Assembly: GCA_013396635.1 (NCBI GenBank) | Contig: WBMW01005660.1 | Coordinates: forward strand, 740,992-804,991 | Direction of reading: 5' to 3' | Origin: Penelope pileata | Lineage: Eukaryota; Chordata; Aves; Galliformes; Cracidae | Length of the DNA stretch: 64,000 bases | In this document: piece after piece, positions 32,721 to 46,127 of the stretch | Numbering within the stretch: the stretch's first letter is position 1 | Layout of the letters: every line of letters begins with the position of its first letter | Notes under the pieces: model-generated | The model's input: the letters and a program-made list of their open reading frames with translations, nothing else | What the model was told of the DNA's origin: nothing | The model's database searches: none | Program-made: the position numbers and the translations under genes

Positions 32721-35700
32721 AAAGTTGGCTTCCTGCAGGACTCAGAAAAACTCTGCTCTGTAACGAGAGGAAGTGAAGGTCCTGCAGTGTGGATAATTGA
32801 AAGTGGCCATAATGAAATAAATACACGCTTGGTTAAGGCTGTACTTTTCTCAGGCTGTTTCCTGAAGATGGATATTAAGGAAAATGAAATCTGATTGTCC
32901 AGGTTGCTGAACACATTTTGGAAATGCGTGCTTGGTCATTTGCAAATCAGTACTGCTCTGTTGGCTAAGGTGACAGTAGCTACGCACGTCCCTGGTGATG
33001 CAGGTGCTTTGGATACACTCATACGCTGTTGCAGAGAGATGCCTGTGAGCCCCAGCACCATTAGGGACTGTGTCTGAGTGAAGCAGAGCACCTCAGGCAG
33101 TGTGCAGGGACCTTCGCTGCCGCAGCTCCATCGGGGCAGCGTGGCGTTTGGTCAGGTCTGCAGCGGAGCACAGCCTCCTCTTGCATTTGCTCCTTGGGGA
33201 GCGTGAGGAAGAAGCAGACCATTAGCCTGAGGAAGCTCAAACAAATGTGTGGCTGCACCTGACAGCACTCTGATGGGTAGAGAGAGAGAGGACGTGCGTG
33301 GTCAGCTAAGAGGTTGTGGCCGATTCAGGTCATGGGACCAGAGGCTGCAAACAAAAAGAAGCCCTTGTGCCGTTTTCTGCATCATTTTCTGCTTTACCTT
33401 TTTCTAGATCTACTTGTAAGTTACATTCAAGCACGTTTGAGCTTGGGGAGGGAGGAAGTGCCAGTGGTATGTCCGGACTGTAAAGGACTTTTAGGTGTGA
33501 GGTGTATTGCCTGTAGGAGTGTAGCATGACCAACACCCTCCAACTTGATGTGTGCACGAGATGTCCACCTGCTCCCTCTGTGACCAGGTTATGACAAGAC
33601 TGAGGTAATGTCAATGTTTGAGTATTTCTTGTCAGCTTAGCTTCACGACTACTAACAACCAGCTGAGCACATTGCATGCGAACGGCAAATCCAGTGGAGG
33701 TGAAACTGTGGTGTTTCCAAAGGTACACTGTTACTTGTAGTTTCTCACATGGACAATTTAGGCCTCCCTGTTGCCCCGTGTTATTCTTTCTTCTTTTAAT
33801 TTTGAGGATGTGTTTCCTGCCAGCTAGTGACAAGTGTTGCTTTCTCTGGTTTTTATATTTTCCGAAATAATTTCTTTCATTCTGTATTTTCTCCATTGCT
33901 GCTTCCTGTATTTTTTTCCAGCTGCTCATTGGGCACAACAAAAATACTTGTGTGCTGGCACGCAACTGTTGATTCCCTCTTTAAAAGGAAAAACACACAT
34001 TAAAGATTGAAAGCTGTTTAATTTTTAATACGGTGGTTAGAGAATTGTTTTTGCACAGAGGTGCCATTAAAATAACCTCCCTTTCATTCCCCCACTAAGC
34101 TGGAGAGCAACCATAATGGGGAAAGAAATGTGAAGCATTTAGGGGAACTGTATAAGCCTTATTGTTAGTAGTACTTCTACCTCTTTCTCTGTACCACTTG
34201 ACTAATTTAAATTAGGTCATGCATTTACATCAGATGCTACCTGTGCTCCAGCTGCTGTACTTAGAAAAGAGCAGCTTGGATTTTAAATAACCTGCAAAAT
34301 GTTTGCTTACTGCCCATTCCTAGTGGTTCAGATCCAGCAGCTGAAGTCACAAGTTGCGGTTTCTGTTGTGCACTTTCCTTCGCTTTCCAGATTTTGATGC
34401 TGGTTGTGTTGAGAAGTCAATGTCTGCTCACACCCACAGCGATGGGTTGGTACCTACCAGCCCGCTGCCTCCCAATGCTCTGCACCGTCATTTTGGATCC
34501 TCCTGACCCCCCATTCTCAGTGCAGCATCTGTCGAGAGACAGTATTTGTAGAGACCCTTCTAGCTAAGGAAAACAGAACAGCATTTCTAAAAGCAGCATT
34601 GACGATACCTTGTAAAATCCACCTGTCTGCTCTTGTAGTTCACATCTTGTTAGTGCAATGAGTTAGATGAGGTTCTCCCAGTGCTTGTGCTCCCTTTGCT
34701 CTCTTACCCCACTCCTTCCTCTGTTGCTAGCATGTGCTGAAAGCAGCAACTTCCTGGTGTTACTGTACAGAATCTTACTGCATCAGCTGCAGCCCAATTT
34801 GTGAGGATAGCGTATTTTCAACTTTCCCCTCTTTCCCCTTCTTAAAGCAGGCCTTTTCTTTTGTGGTTTTGATTTCCCTCTCTGGACTGCATCACACCAC
34901 CTGCTGTTGTACCAGGCCTAGCCTTTACATTCAGACACTGTTTCTGATGAGACCCCAGGAAGAGAAATGTGCTCTTCGTCTTGAGGATGGGTGACACAAC
35001 GTTGACTTTTGGTCTGTACCCTGAAAAGGTGTAATGTCATCCACTCATGGGCGCTGTGGAAGGCACAGCTGTGAGTCACTCTCACACCCTGGCACGCCCT
35101 GCCTGACAGGGGGCTGCCTTGTAAGAGCATCTCTAGGGGACTGGGGTGGAAAAATGTTGTTCTAAAACTTTGGAGCAGCATCAGAGCCACTCCAAGACCA
35201 CTGCTTGGATCACCTGCCCTTAGGCAGCCTTCCATAGGGAGTGGCTAGACTTAGACCCACCTGAAAGGTGGCTCAGATTAGCTGATTTTAGTGATCTGCA
35301 TGGCACAGATGGGGACAGAACTGCATGTGAAGTGTAGGTGCTGTTCAGGTGCCCTCCCAGAAGTTATCCAGCACCTAGGTTTGGTGGTTTGGGGCTGAGG
35401 GCAGCTCTCAGTCTGAGCAGTGGCCTGGGAGGAGGGTGAGCTGCTGCTCGTGTCAGCTGCCTGTGGTTTGGTTTGTGACAGTCCCAAGGCTCCAGCCCCC
35501 GCTGCTGGGGTGCACAGCCGCGCATCGCCCTGCTCACTCCTTATCTGCATGTCCATGTAGGCAGTTTTCAGTGTGCTCTCTTGTTGTGGGTTTTGCTGTA
35601 CAGCCTGAAGCGAAGAGTCTTGCGCTGTGTTCAGAAGGCGATGAGGTTTGTGGTGAGGTGCATCTTTGTCAAAAGGGAACTTTACTTCTCAGACCAAAAG

Positions 35701-37631
35701 TCAAAAAAACACCAATTTCTCCACTCCATTTTGGGTACTTGGTGTGAAGTAAACCTTTCAGATAATTTGTGCCCCTGCTAAGAAGTGCACCTTTCAGGTA
35801 GAGAGGTAAGCTCTGGATGCTTGTTTCCACTCATCTGGTTTTTTTTCCTGCCTTTCTGATGATGGATGAAAAATTCACACAGCAATTCACCAATATATCA
35901 GGCCATGTTGCAGACACAAACAGAGAAAGGCTGAGTGAAAATAGCAGTCCTAATTCAAAACTTGTACATACCCAGTTTATTCTAGGAATTTTGGGCTATC
36001 AAAGCAGTCCTTTGTGGGTTAACTTCTTCAAAATGATATGAATAACAGCTAGGATTGCCCTCTGCTGACTCCAAAATAGAATGGGTGGAAAGGTGGCTTA
36101 AAACCACACCCTTCAGTGGAGAACTGGAGAAGAGTCCATGCGGTCACCAGAGCTTCAGAGCGGCTGATGCTGGGTGGGAAGGGAAATTCTCACTGTAGAA
36201 CTCAGGAGAAAAGATAAATTAAGAGTAGGCAGGTAGCTGTTTATGTCTCCCTGTATTTCTCTCTGTGCTTATATGAACATTTGCCAAAACAACTACAGAT
36301 TCCAGCTTTTTCGATTGTATGGCCATATACTTCAAGCAAGAGTCTTGAAGGTCTACCAAGGTCTATGGGAATCAAATTTAGTGTTTGTAAAGAAGACATC
36401 AGATGTGTTTTGGGAGGGCTGTTAGAAAGATTTTCTTTCATTCATCCCGTGGGGATGAGGGAGACACAGCCTCATGATGTGGAAGTACACTCACAGCTGC
36501 AGTAGCTGGTTTTGGCACGTGATATGGAAATGCAGGAGTTATGGGGAAACATGATTCTCCATCCTGTCAAGCAGGACTTGTTTACAACACAAATCAGATG
36601 CAAGATAAGGCAGATGATTCAGAGTAGAAAACTACAGTCGAAGTCAAAACAAATAATCATTCTTGTGGGTTTAGAAACTGAACTCAACAGCCATGACTGA
36701 ACTATGTCATTGCCTTAACTCCACATTGACATTTTTGCAGCAGATTCAAGATGTGAACAGTCAGGAATAGGCAGCAATCTAACTCACATGCAATTTGACG
36801 TGTGCTTATATAATTGGAGCATCTACTTCTTTGTAATAATCTGAAATGTGCTTAGACCATCATCCCGTGATGTTAAATCTGATTCCTATCACCCTTACAA
36901 GAAACTTGTAATTTCCAATGTGTTCTGAGGAAAAATCCAGGAATAAAAAAACGTTTTGTACTGCTTAAATTGGAGAAATTTGAAAACTGTTGTAGCTGAT
37001 AAGACCTGATGGGTGTGCAGGGAAGAGTTGTTCCTCAGAACACAGCCAGACGTTTCTAATACAAGTTGGTACGGAATTATGCAAGGAAGAATCTGTCTGT
37101 TTTATACTGGACATGATTCCACAGCAGCTCCTGCAGAGCAACTGGGATATATTCTTGATGTTAGCCCAGCCTAAGTGTTAAGATCAAGAAATAGAAAGAT
37201 TTACAAATACAAACCATGTACGTATACTATGTATCATTTGTATATAACCCAGTTACTGGTACAGCAACTTAACAAACAAATATTGTGACTTTTCTGAGGA
37301 TGGATTTTAAAAAAAGTATTTTCTAAATGTGGTCATAACCATTGTGGTTGGCTGAGTAGAAACTGGACTGCAAACATTTGCAACATATGATTGAATGCAT
37401 ATTTTGCAGCAGCAGATCAGTGGCTCAGTCTGTGATCTGTTCAGCAGTTTGCCACTGTGTGTGTTTTAGTTTCTGGAGGCCCTTTGGCATTTAGCACTTC
37501 CTGCTGATGTGTGGCTCCGAGCAAGTAACCATTTGGTATCAGATTGCACTTCAAGTCTGAAACCAGGGTGAGTAGTTTGAAGAGTGGCTGAAGAAGAGTT
37601 TTTACTCCTGCTGAATGTAAGTAACTTGTTT

Positions 37632-37668
37632 AAAAAAAAAAAAAGTTTTTTTCTTTTTTTTTTTTTTT
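37632..37668. repeat. Adjacent poly(A) and poly(T) tracts
   Basis: Thirteen A, one G, then T runs broken by a single C follow each other directly. The arrangement is self-complementary and would form an A-U hairpin in RNA. Confidence 0.9.
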
Positions 37669-38929
37669 GAACCTAAAGTCCAGTCAAATCCATCGTTATC
37701 ATATCCCATTTATCTTCTCCTAGCCCAACCTGCTCCTCTGGCCATTCTCACAGCCATACCTTTTAAGGGCAAAGGGCTGGAAATGGCTGGCAGGTTTTTG
37801 AAAGATTGGTGGAGGATTTACATTTTTATTCCTTTTTACTTTTTGAAGTAGGAATCTTTTCAGTACCAGAAGTCCTGTAGTGCTTCAGTTTTAGCTAACA
37901 CCAGCATTAGTTCTGCTTCTGAATATTTAGTGGTTCTCACTGAACACAGCCTAACAGAAGACAAAGATGTCCTCGGTAGTAATGCTTTTTAACGAAACAT
38001 TTTACCTAGAATATTGCCACTTTTAAAGGATGCCAAAGTTTTTCCCAGGTACAAACCAAGTGATACGAAAGGAAAAAATATCCAGAAGAAAACGGGAAAT
38101 CCCAAGTTCAATCCCATTCTGAGTTCAGTTGCTTTTTACTTTTTCTGTGGAACTGTCTGTTTTGAAAACCACTTAAGCAAGAGATGCTCTTGCTTCTCAT
38201 TCATGTGGAAAGCGTGATTTCACTGAAATGCAGAGTTTATAGGCAGCCAGCACTTCCCTCCATGGTCAGCTGAGAAATGTTGTCCCTATAGCACAGATTT
38301 GATGCAGAATTGGACTTTTAATGCGTTGTGTTGTAGGAATTTTGAATGCTTTTCTGAGTGTTAGTCGGATTCTTGAGTTTCAAAAGGCTGAAACAGGCAA
38401 TATTAATGAGTTTCATCAGTATCAAGTACTTCGTTACGCATATTAAGTTCTTTAATATACTCTTTTGCTAACTCAAATCAAATGAACTTTCCAAGTCTGC
38501 CTTGCTCTCAAGTAGAGACTACTTTATTAGAAGTGTGGCTAAGGAGCTGCTTAAACCACTGCCTGTTTGGGTGGTGAGATGCTTTTCTATCCTCTCTTCT
38601 CTCTCATGCTTCTTAAACGTTTGTGGCACAGTTCAGGTTGCCCTTCCCATTTCTTGTCTTATTTCTTGTGTTAAAACTGCTTTGCTGTACACACTGCCGA
38701 ATTGCTGGGGGTTGGGAGCTAAATGTGGAAGAGGAAGTGTTCGAATGCTAGAACACTGCCTTTACATGATTTCTCGTTGAAATGGTGACCGTATTTTCAC
38801 GAATGGTCTTGGTTTTTATAAAATGTAACGTTGAGGGTTTCCTTTTAATTAAAACATATTCTACAGCTTCCCCTTGTTTTTTTAACATGTGCACAACTTA
38901 CAATATCAAGAAAAATGAACTCTCATTTT

Positions 38930-38947
38930 AAAAAAAAAAAAAAAAAA
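38930..38947. repeat. Poly(A) tract, 18 bases
   Basis: An uninterrupted run of A inside the probable PHACTR2 intron. Confidence 0.95.
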
Positions 38948-41830
38948 CTTTCTTTCCTTTCAACTTTAGAATTGACTTGAGTCTTGCACACAAATGTCAC
39001 TGGCTCCCACTTGTGCAATCTGACCAGCTGCACAGTACCACGTTACGTCTTTTAATTGGAAGTACCACTTGGTAGTTCAGTTTTGGCACCTTTACTCATG
39101 TTTTTTTTTCTATCCAAACTATGCCTGACATATCAGCAACCCACCTCTTCCTTCTCTTTGCCTTCTCCCCTCTCCTGCCCTCCCTTCCCCCTGCTAACCG
39201 CTCCACAGCTTCCAGTAAAGCTCATTTGCATTTTGTTGGTAACCCTGGTACCAGTTTGGATGATCCCCTGTCGAGGTCTGACTGTGTATTTCCTTGCCTG
39301 TAGCCCGCGTGTTGAAGTCTGATGCACTTCACTGCTTCCCAAATGTTGGAGGCTGTGAGATGTGAGGAACCTGCAAATACGAGTTTATTGCTTGGCTTAC
39401 ACAGGGAGATAGAGGTCATAATTTGTACAGGCAGGGCAGAGATCTGTTCAGTTTCAGGAAATCCTTAGGAAGGAAAAAACCTTCTAAAAATTCTGGGAGA
39501 GGAAGAAAATGTGCTGAATTTTAGAAGAGGAGGATAAACTCTTCGAAGTTTTTCTAATATGAAGCTTGGTATGGTGGTGAGGATCAGGAGAAAGCTGAAC
39601 TCTGGCACAATCCTTACGTTATTTAAAGTTGTTAAGTTGGCAAATATTTTTGAATACAAATGTGCTCTCCTGAAAGAAGAGTCCTGTAAAATTCCACTTT
39701 TTTGTAGAAACCGTTCTGATTTCAGTCACACTTCTGCATTTTCAGGAGAAATACCTAACAAATTTGAGAATGGTAACTTGTCACTTCAAAAATATATACT
39801 AAGATTTTTAGAATGATTCATTGCGTGAAAACTTGATATACGAAGTTTTTCTTCTGATTTGGGGAGCAGGGGTGGGAACGGACGCAGCAGAGAAGTCTCA
39901 GAATTTCCCTGGCACAGAAATGTCACTGCGACAATTCCGTGGACCCCATCCACCTGCCCAGTGAAGTGTGATCAGTGCTGGTTTGTTTTGCTACAGCTAT
40001 ATCATTGGATACTGAATTCTTCAAAGGTTAGAATGTCTTCTTTGAAGAGTAAAGATGTTCACAATTCCATGGAGCCAGACCACACTCTCTAGAGCAGCCT
40101 GAACAAAGATACCCCCTATGCATGCATGTTTTCTTTTTCTGTTTTTGCTGGAGAATCACAGCTTTTAAGATACCTCTGTGACTAATATACGCAATACTCA
40201 AGGAAACTGTGGGCACTGACTACGTTTGGTGTTGATGTATTGCCTTGTGTCACCTACAAGCAGAGTAAAGAAGGGGTTGTGGTATGTTTGCAGTTGAATG
40301 TGCTCTAATTGTAGGCTGCCTTTGTGTTCAGACAGGGGAAGCTATTTTTAAACTCTGTGAGTGAAAGGATAATTAGCAGCCACCTTTTTTATTATTATTT
40401 TTATTTATTTCCACTGTTGCCCAGCGTCACTGCTGACAGCTAGTCTGGCAGCCAGTGTTAGTGGTTTAAACCACTGATGAAACAGTGCGTTTTTTTTAAT
40501 CTGAAACAGCATGAACAGGCACTGCCTGCAAGATAAAATTCTGATTTTCCTTTCCGATTAAGAACAGTTTTGCCAAGCTCAAAGAGATTGGTTTTGAAAT
40601 ATGTCCTTCTGCTTGTACAACTGGAGCAAGTGTAACCCATGGGGGACGAGTGGCTGTTCTGAGGACATCCCAAGACACAATGTGAACTGCTCTAGCCCCA
40701 AGGATGGGGCATGCTGCTTTCATTACTTGGGCCATAGTTCGATGGTGTTTCTCTGAATGGACTCTCAACTCTGTGTCCTTAGGAGTGAGCAGAGAGGGAG
40801 AGTCACAGCTCTCCAGGGGCACAGCGTCTTCATCCTTTCGACATCTGAGCCCTGAACTTTTTTGAAAAATGGCGTCTTCCTGTTGTGCCTTGCTGCAACC
40901 AAACCTGCATGGCACGATGTTTACTTCAGCAAATAGCAAATCCAGAAAACATCCTACCATCCAGCTATGTAAGTCTTCGGTGGCACATCTGCTATGAATT
41001 TTGTCTTATTATTTGGAAGCTAAGAATTAAGAATTAAACAATAGGGTTTTTTTTTTTTATTTGCAAATAGCAAAAATTAGTCCAAAGGACTAATGCATTC
41101 AGTTTCAGAGCTTTCTCTTATTTATGTAATCAGCTTGGGATTTACCCAATGGAACCTTCACATGGTGAGCAAGTTAATGTCTATGTGATGGTGTGGGTGA
41201 TTCCAGCTCACAACGGCACCCATTTCACTGTGTGGTATGGATGTTTGCCACTGGGTGCGTGGCTTTTCTCTGGGACAGAACTACAGGCAAACATTTTTAA
41301 ACTCTAAAAGAGCTTTTAGTATCATATTAAACGCACATATCAATCATTTTTCTCCATAAAGAAAAAGGCCAGTGCCTCCTAACTTGGTTCAAGGCAGAAT
41401 TTGTATTTATATTGTCAATTTGGCACATTTTTGCACTTCGGAGGAGCTGTCATTTGTTAAAATTAGAAATCATCTACTGCAAGAAGCACACAAGCTGGTA
41501 TCATCAATTCCTGTCAAGTAAAAATAACTCAGTGGAGCAAACAGCTTTTGCAATTTTATTGCGCTATTTTGTAAATTCTGTGGGTAAGAAGATACTGGTT
41601 GCCCTAGTTCTGGAGTTCTCGTTACCGTAACAATGTGGGGAAAAATCCAGAAAGAGCTCTGTAAATGGCAGATGTGCATCTCTCTCACACTCAGGATTAG
41701 ATGCTGCAGATTATGCACGTGAAAAGGATATGAGTTTGAAAAATGCATGCAAACAGGTTCTGATACTCATCTTTTTAAATGTCAATAAAATCTATCAAAA
41801 CATGCTTGCCTTTCAATAGGCCTGATCTCC

Positions 41831-41857
41831 TTTTTTTTTTTTTTTTTTTTTTTTTTT
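41831..41857. repeat. Poly(T) tract, 27 bases, followed by a single N
   Basis: This is the longest homopolymer in the window. A single undetermined base at 41873 follows it, consistent with sequence-quality loss after the homopolymer. Confidence 0.95.
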
Positions 41858-44800
41858 GACTGCCTAAGTATGNTTAATCTCCCTGAAACAGAGTTGTTAC
41901 AGCAATGGCGTTCATGTTTTGAGGCACTTTGAGATTACCGTGAATGTTATGTGGCCAGTTTAGTAATTGTATTTAGCAGGAACAAGAAGCCAGCTTCATG
42001 GGCATTTGGTAGCTGCCAGATGTCTGTATGATTCACGCTGAGGACTTCTGCAGCAACGGTTGGGGTGTTTCAGGGAAACAAAATTTCTTGTTTGTCTTCT
42101 AATGCAGTGTCTTCCCTCAGACACTTTACCTGCTGTAAAGAGTGTAATTTCCTGAAGTTTTTCGCTCTGAGCCCAGTAATTTCAGTAACAGCACCAAATA
42201 AGACATAGAAATCTACTGCTCCTTTTTTTTCTTTTCCTAAATGAAGTTATAATATTCTTTCTTTGTCATCCTCGTGTTTCTGGAGGCCTGATTCATGCTT
42301 GTACACTCGTGGCTGGCAGTGCTGCTGTAGTCAAAAGCCCTATCAGAGGGCTTTGGCTCAGCCTGCAGTACATTGCTGCAGCTTGTACCCCAGGAAGGTC
42401 CCTTCACAACACTGTGCAAAGACAAGGTGACTTGTAGTTCAGTATCACAGTGCTTTGGGAGACTTTTGTTTTTTCCCAGCTCCACCCCTCAGGACTTTCT
42501 CTGTCCTGATTTAAGAAGACATGAGAAGTGCAAACACATTTTCTGGTTGCACAGGCTTAGTAACGATCAAAATGAATGTGCCATCCTAAGTACCAAGAGC
42601 TTGTTTCCCAAAGAAAATTAAACAAGGAGCAAGAGGAAAGCATTTGTAACCACTCACAGTAGGTAACATTACATAGCAACTTCTACCTTTTCTCTGTGAA
42701 ACCCATGTGAAAGTACACCCGAGGAGCAGGCACACTTCCAGGCAGCCTAGCTTTGTGCCAAAGGGTCTCCTTGTGGGGTGAGAGCCAGGCCTGGGTTCCT
42801 TGTCACCTAGCTAAGGATGGGAAGAGGGTGACATTGTCTGTGATGTGCAGGGCTGCTCCCACATCTTCCTCCTGGCAGTGGTGCTGAGGAGGATGTTGGC
42901 TCTTTCCCTCTGATGTGAGGGATATGGCCACCCTCCATTCAGCTGGTGCTTATATTAGGGTATCAAAAGGAGCTGGAAGGGTGTGGGGAAATCCAGGAGA
43001 AATAAACTGACTCAGAGAATAAAGGAAAATGGAGGGGGTTTAAAATGTGAAATAACCCCAACAGGAACAGCAGTTACTTAATTTGATTTTTTGATAATTC
43101 TTTGGTAGTCCCACCATTATGTGGTCGTCCCACAAACAGAGCAAGTGTCTTTTTTTTACCCTGAAAAATTTTATTTTTCTCTGCCTTTTCCATTTCATTC
43201 CCAGCAAACCACCTTTCTGTTTTGCTCCCTTCATTTTTCAGTGGAAAAGTATTTATTCTTCAGATCTTTTGTACTGCAATGCTCAACAAGTATGGAGAAA
43301 GTAGGGGAAAAAATAATGGCTCACCGTCTAGCACCAATTGTTGCAGGAGCCCCTCTGCTTGTGCAGGACCCTTGCCAGCTCTGCTCTTCTGTAGCGGTGA
43401 GGGGAAGAATCGTCCATGGCTCAGGATTCTCTAACAGCCTAAAAACAACGTCTGCAACAGGAAACGGCAAATGAGAAGGCTGCTGCTTTTAATTTATCTG
43501 CATTACAGTAATTTCTTGAGAAGTCTCACTCGTGAGTAATCTTTTTTTTATTATTATTATTTCCTTTATAATGAGTGTGTAAGGTAACAGAGCTTTCCGT
43601 TGCTTTTGTTCACAATACTTCAGTTTCTCAAGGCCCAACAACACAGGTAGCTTTCCTGCTGCAGGAGCAGGGAAATGTGAAACAGTTGGAGAAACCAGAG
43701 AAATCTTGGCTTCTGTGAAGATGTTCAGGATTTTCAGCAAAGCTGAAACAGGATATTTTGCCACAAAATAGGGGCTGTGCTTCAGAGCACAGAAGGTCCT
43801 TACAGCTGCTGCCAAGCTCATGCTTACCATCACCGCCCACAGCTTTGCCCCGTCCCACCATACACCACGTGCTCCCTCCCCGCTCCCCCTTGGTGGCACC
43901 CCCGGCTGCCTGTGCACACCTGTCCAGATGTTCCACCCGTCCAGCTGCAGGGCAGGCTGCTGGGGAGGCTGCGTGCGGCAGATGTGACGGGGCCAGGAGG
44001 CGGCTGCTGCGAGGCGAGTGCGCTAGATGGGGCGGTTGTTACGCTGATCGGCGAACACTCTGCTGCCTGGATCCCTGGCCCTTCCCGCCAAGGGGAGGAT
44101 TGGAAACATAGGTTGCTTTTGTCAAGTCACAGGCTCTTTTGCGGCAGAATTAATAGACCGCTCTGAGCCGGTTTTGTTTCGGGGATGAATACCCAGCAGA
44201 GTCATTATTAGATTCAGTGTCTTTAAACGCAAACTCAGCTTCGTTTAAAAGCATAAAACCGAAGTGGGATAGGATAGCACAGCATGGTTTTAAATATCCT
44301 GAAGGCTTTTTTTAAATCCATAAAGTGTGTATTTAAATGATACAAAATGTTTTTATCAGCCATTGCTCTTCACTCAGCCCAGGTAATGCTGCAGGCTGGA
44401 CATTATCGGTCGCATGAGTGAAATGGGATCCCCTTGTAGCATTGATTCTGCTGTACTTTGGTCCTTCCTTGCAGCTCCTGTATTGATCTGTCAAAGAAAC
44501 TGCTGAGGAGCAGGTGAGTGAGGGCTGTTGTCTGCGCTGTTTGGGAAGGAACAGGAGCTATTATTCTTTGTGGGAAGCCTGTTGTGCACCTGGACATTGA
44601 TTCGTTATAAGAGAAGTCTGCTTTAATTAGAACCAGGTTTTCCAGTATTTGTACAGGGTGCTTTGACCCTGCTCCACTGCAAGATCATAGATGCAGGCTG
44701 TCAGGCTCAGTTGTTCATTTATTATGTAGTCTTCTAAAAAAGAAACTATTAAAAAGAAACAGACTAAAATTTTTGTATGTGCTGCACTCCGAAGTGATCA

Positions 44801-44925
44801 TTTCTAAAATGAAACTCAGTGGGATCTATATGAGATGTATTCAGAAATAGTCTTCCACTGGCATTGTGCATTGAAGCTGATGCTGCTCACCTTGATGCTT
44901 TCCTTGGCCTGCTAGAGATTTAAAT

Positions 44926-45085
44926 ATGATCATAGAATCCTTAGAGTTGGAAGGGACCTTTAAAGGTCATCCAGTCCAACTACCCTGCAATATACAGGGA
45001 CACCTACAGCTAGATCAGGGTGCTCAGAGCCTCATCCAGCCTGACCTTGAATGTCTGATGTCTGCAGCTCTGGAGGCAGATGTAG
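44926..45085 (-). repeat. CR1 LINE 3'-end fragment (minus)
   Basis: It begins with the CR1 3' terminus on the plus strand, CATAGAATCCTTAGAGTTGG, followed by GGGACCTTTAAAGGTCATCC and AGTCCAACTACCCTGCAATA. It continues through the AGGTGTCCC-complement region and fades near 45085. It lies opposite in orientation to the CR1 at 45845-46127. Confidence 0.92.
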
Positions 45086-45844
45086 AAGCCCTTGACTGGT
45101 TTGAAAGAACCTGAATATAGGAATTCCTAGTCCCACCCTGTGCATTCTAGCACCTGAATGACTTTGCCCCAGAAGCCTAAAACAGAAATTTTACTCACTA
45201 TTTCCAATTTAAAAGCAATGTTATGGCAGGGAAAAATGTTACTTCTTTCTTTCTTTCTTCTTGGAGGAGGATGACCTGCCTAGCCTTTTGCTTTTAGGCT
45301 GTATTTCATTATAAATGCCCTGGCAATTCTAAGGGGTTCACATACAATTGATAAATATCAAAGGTAACATCAAAGCATTCATGTATGCCAGGACATGTGC
45401 AACTTAATTGGTTTTGCATGAGAAGAAATAAAAGTATAAACACTATCTATCTGTAAAACTACAAGTTATCAAAAGCAGTTTTCCCATGCCATATCCTCAT
45501 GCTTTATTGTTTTCTAAATGGAACATGAAAAGAACAGTCTTATGAAATTACCAAAACATCTCTCTATAATTTATTCAGCATTGGCTGAAGTGATCATGAA
45601 TATGTCTCATTTATTTTTCACTGAGTCAATTCCACAGAATGTACCACAGGACCTATAAAATTATGGTATTATAGTAGTACAAACAAAATCAGAAGTCCAC
45701 TAAACTACATCTATATGTTCTGGCCACATCCCACAGAGATGTGCAGATTAATTTAACAAGGGGAAAAAAAAAAAGGACCCTTCCAAATCTTATTAGCTGT
45801 GTTCCTGCTGAGTACAAGCATGTAGGGCAGCTACAAGAAAGAAG

Positions 45845-46127
45845 GGACAAACTTTTTAGAAGGGTCTGTGATGATAGGGCAAGGGAAAGTTGTTTCAGAC
45901 TAAAAGGGGAGGTTTAGGATGAATATAAAGAAAAAGTTTTTTACAGGAAGGGTGGTGAAGCACTGGAACAGGTTGCCCGGAGAGGTGGTGGATGCCCCAT
46001 CCCTGGATACATTCAAGGTCAGGCTGAGGGGGCTCTGAGCAACCTGACCTAGCTGTAGGTGTCCCTGTGCGTTGCAGGGGAGTTGGACCAGATGACCCTT
46101 AAAGGTCCCTTCCAACTCTAAGGATCT
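45845..46127 (+). repeat. CR1 LINE 3' fragment (plus)
   Basis: The landmarks in order are AGAAGGGTCTGTGATGATAG, GGAGGTTTAGGATGAATATA, GGTTGCCCGGAGAGGTGGTG, ATTCAAGGTCAGGCTGAGGG, AGCTGTAGGTGTCCCTGTG and the tail GGACCAGATGACCCTTAAAG with CTTCCAACTCTAAGG. It is about 280 bp, 5' truncated and well preserved. An open minus-strand frame over it is repeat-derived. Confidence 0.92.
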
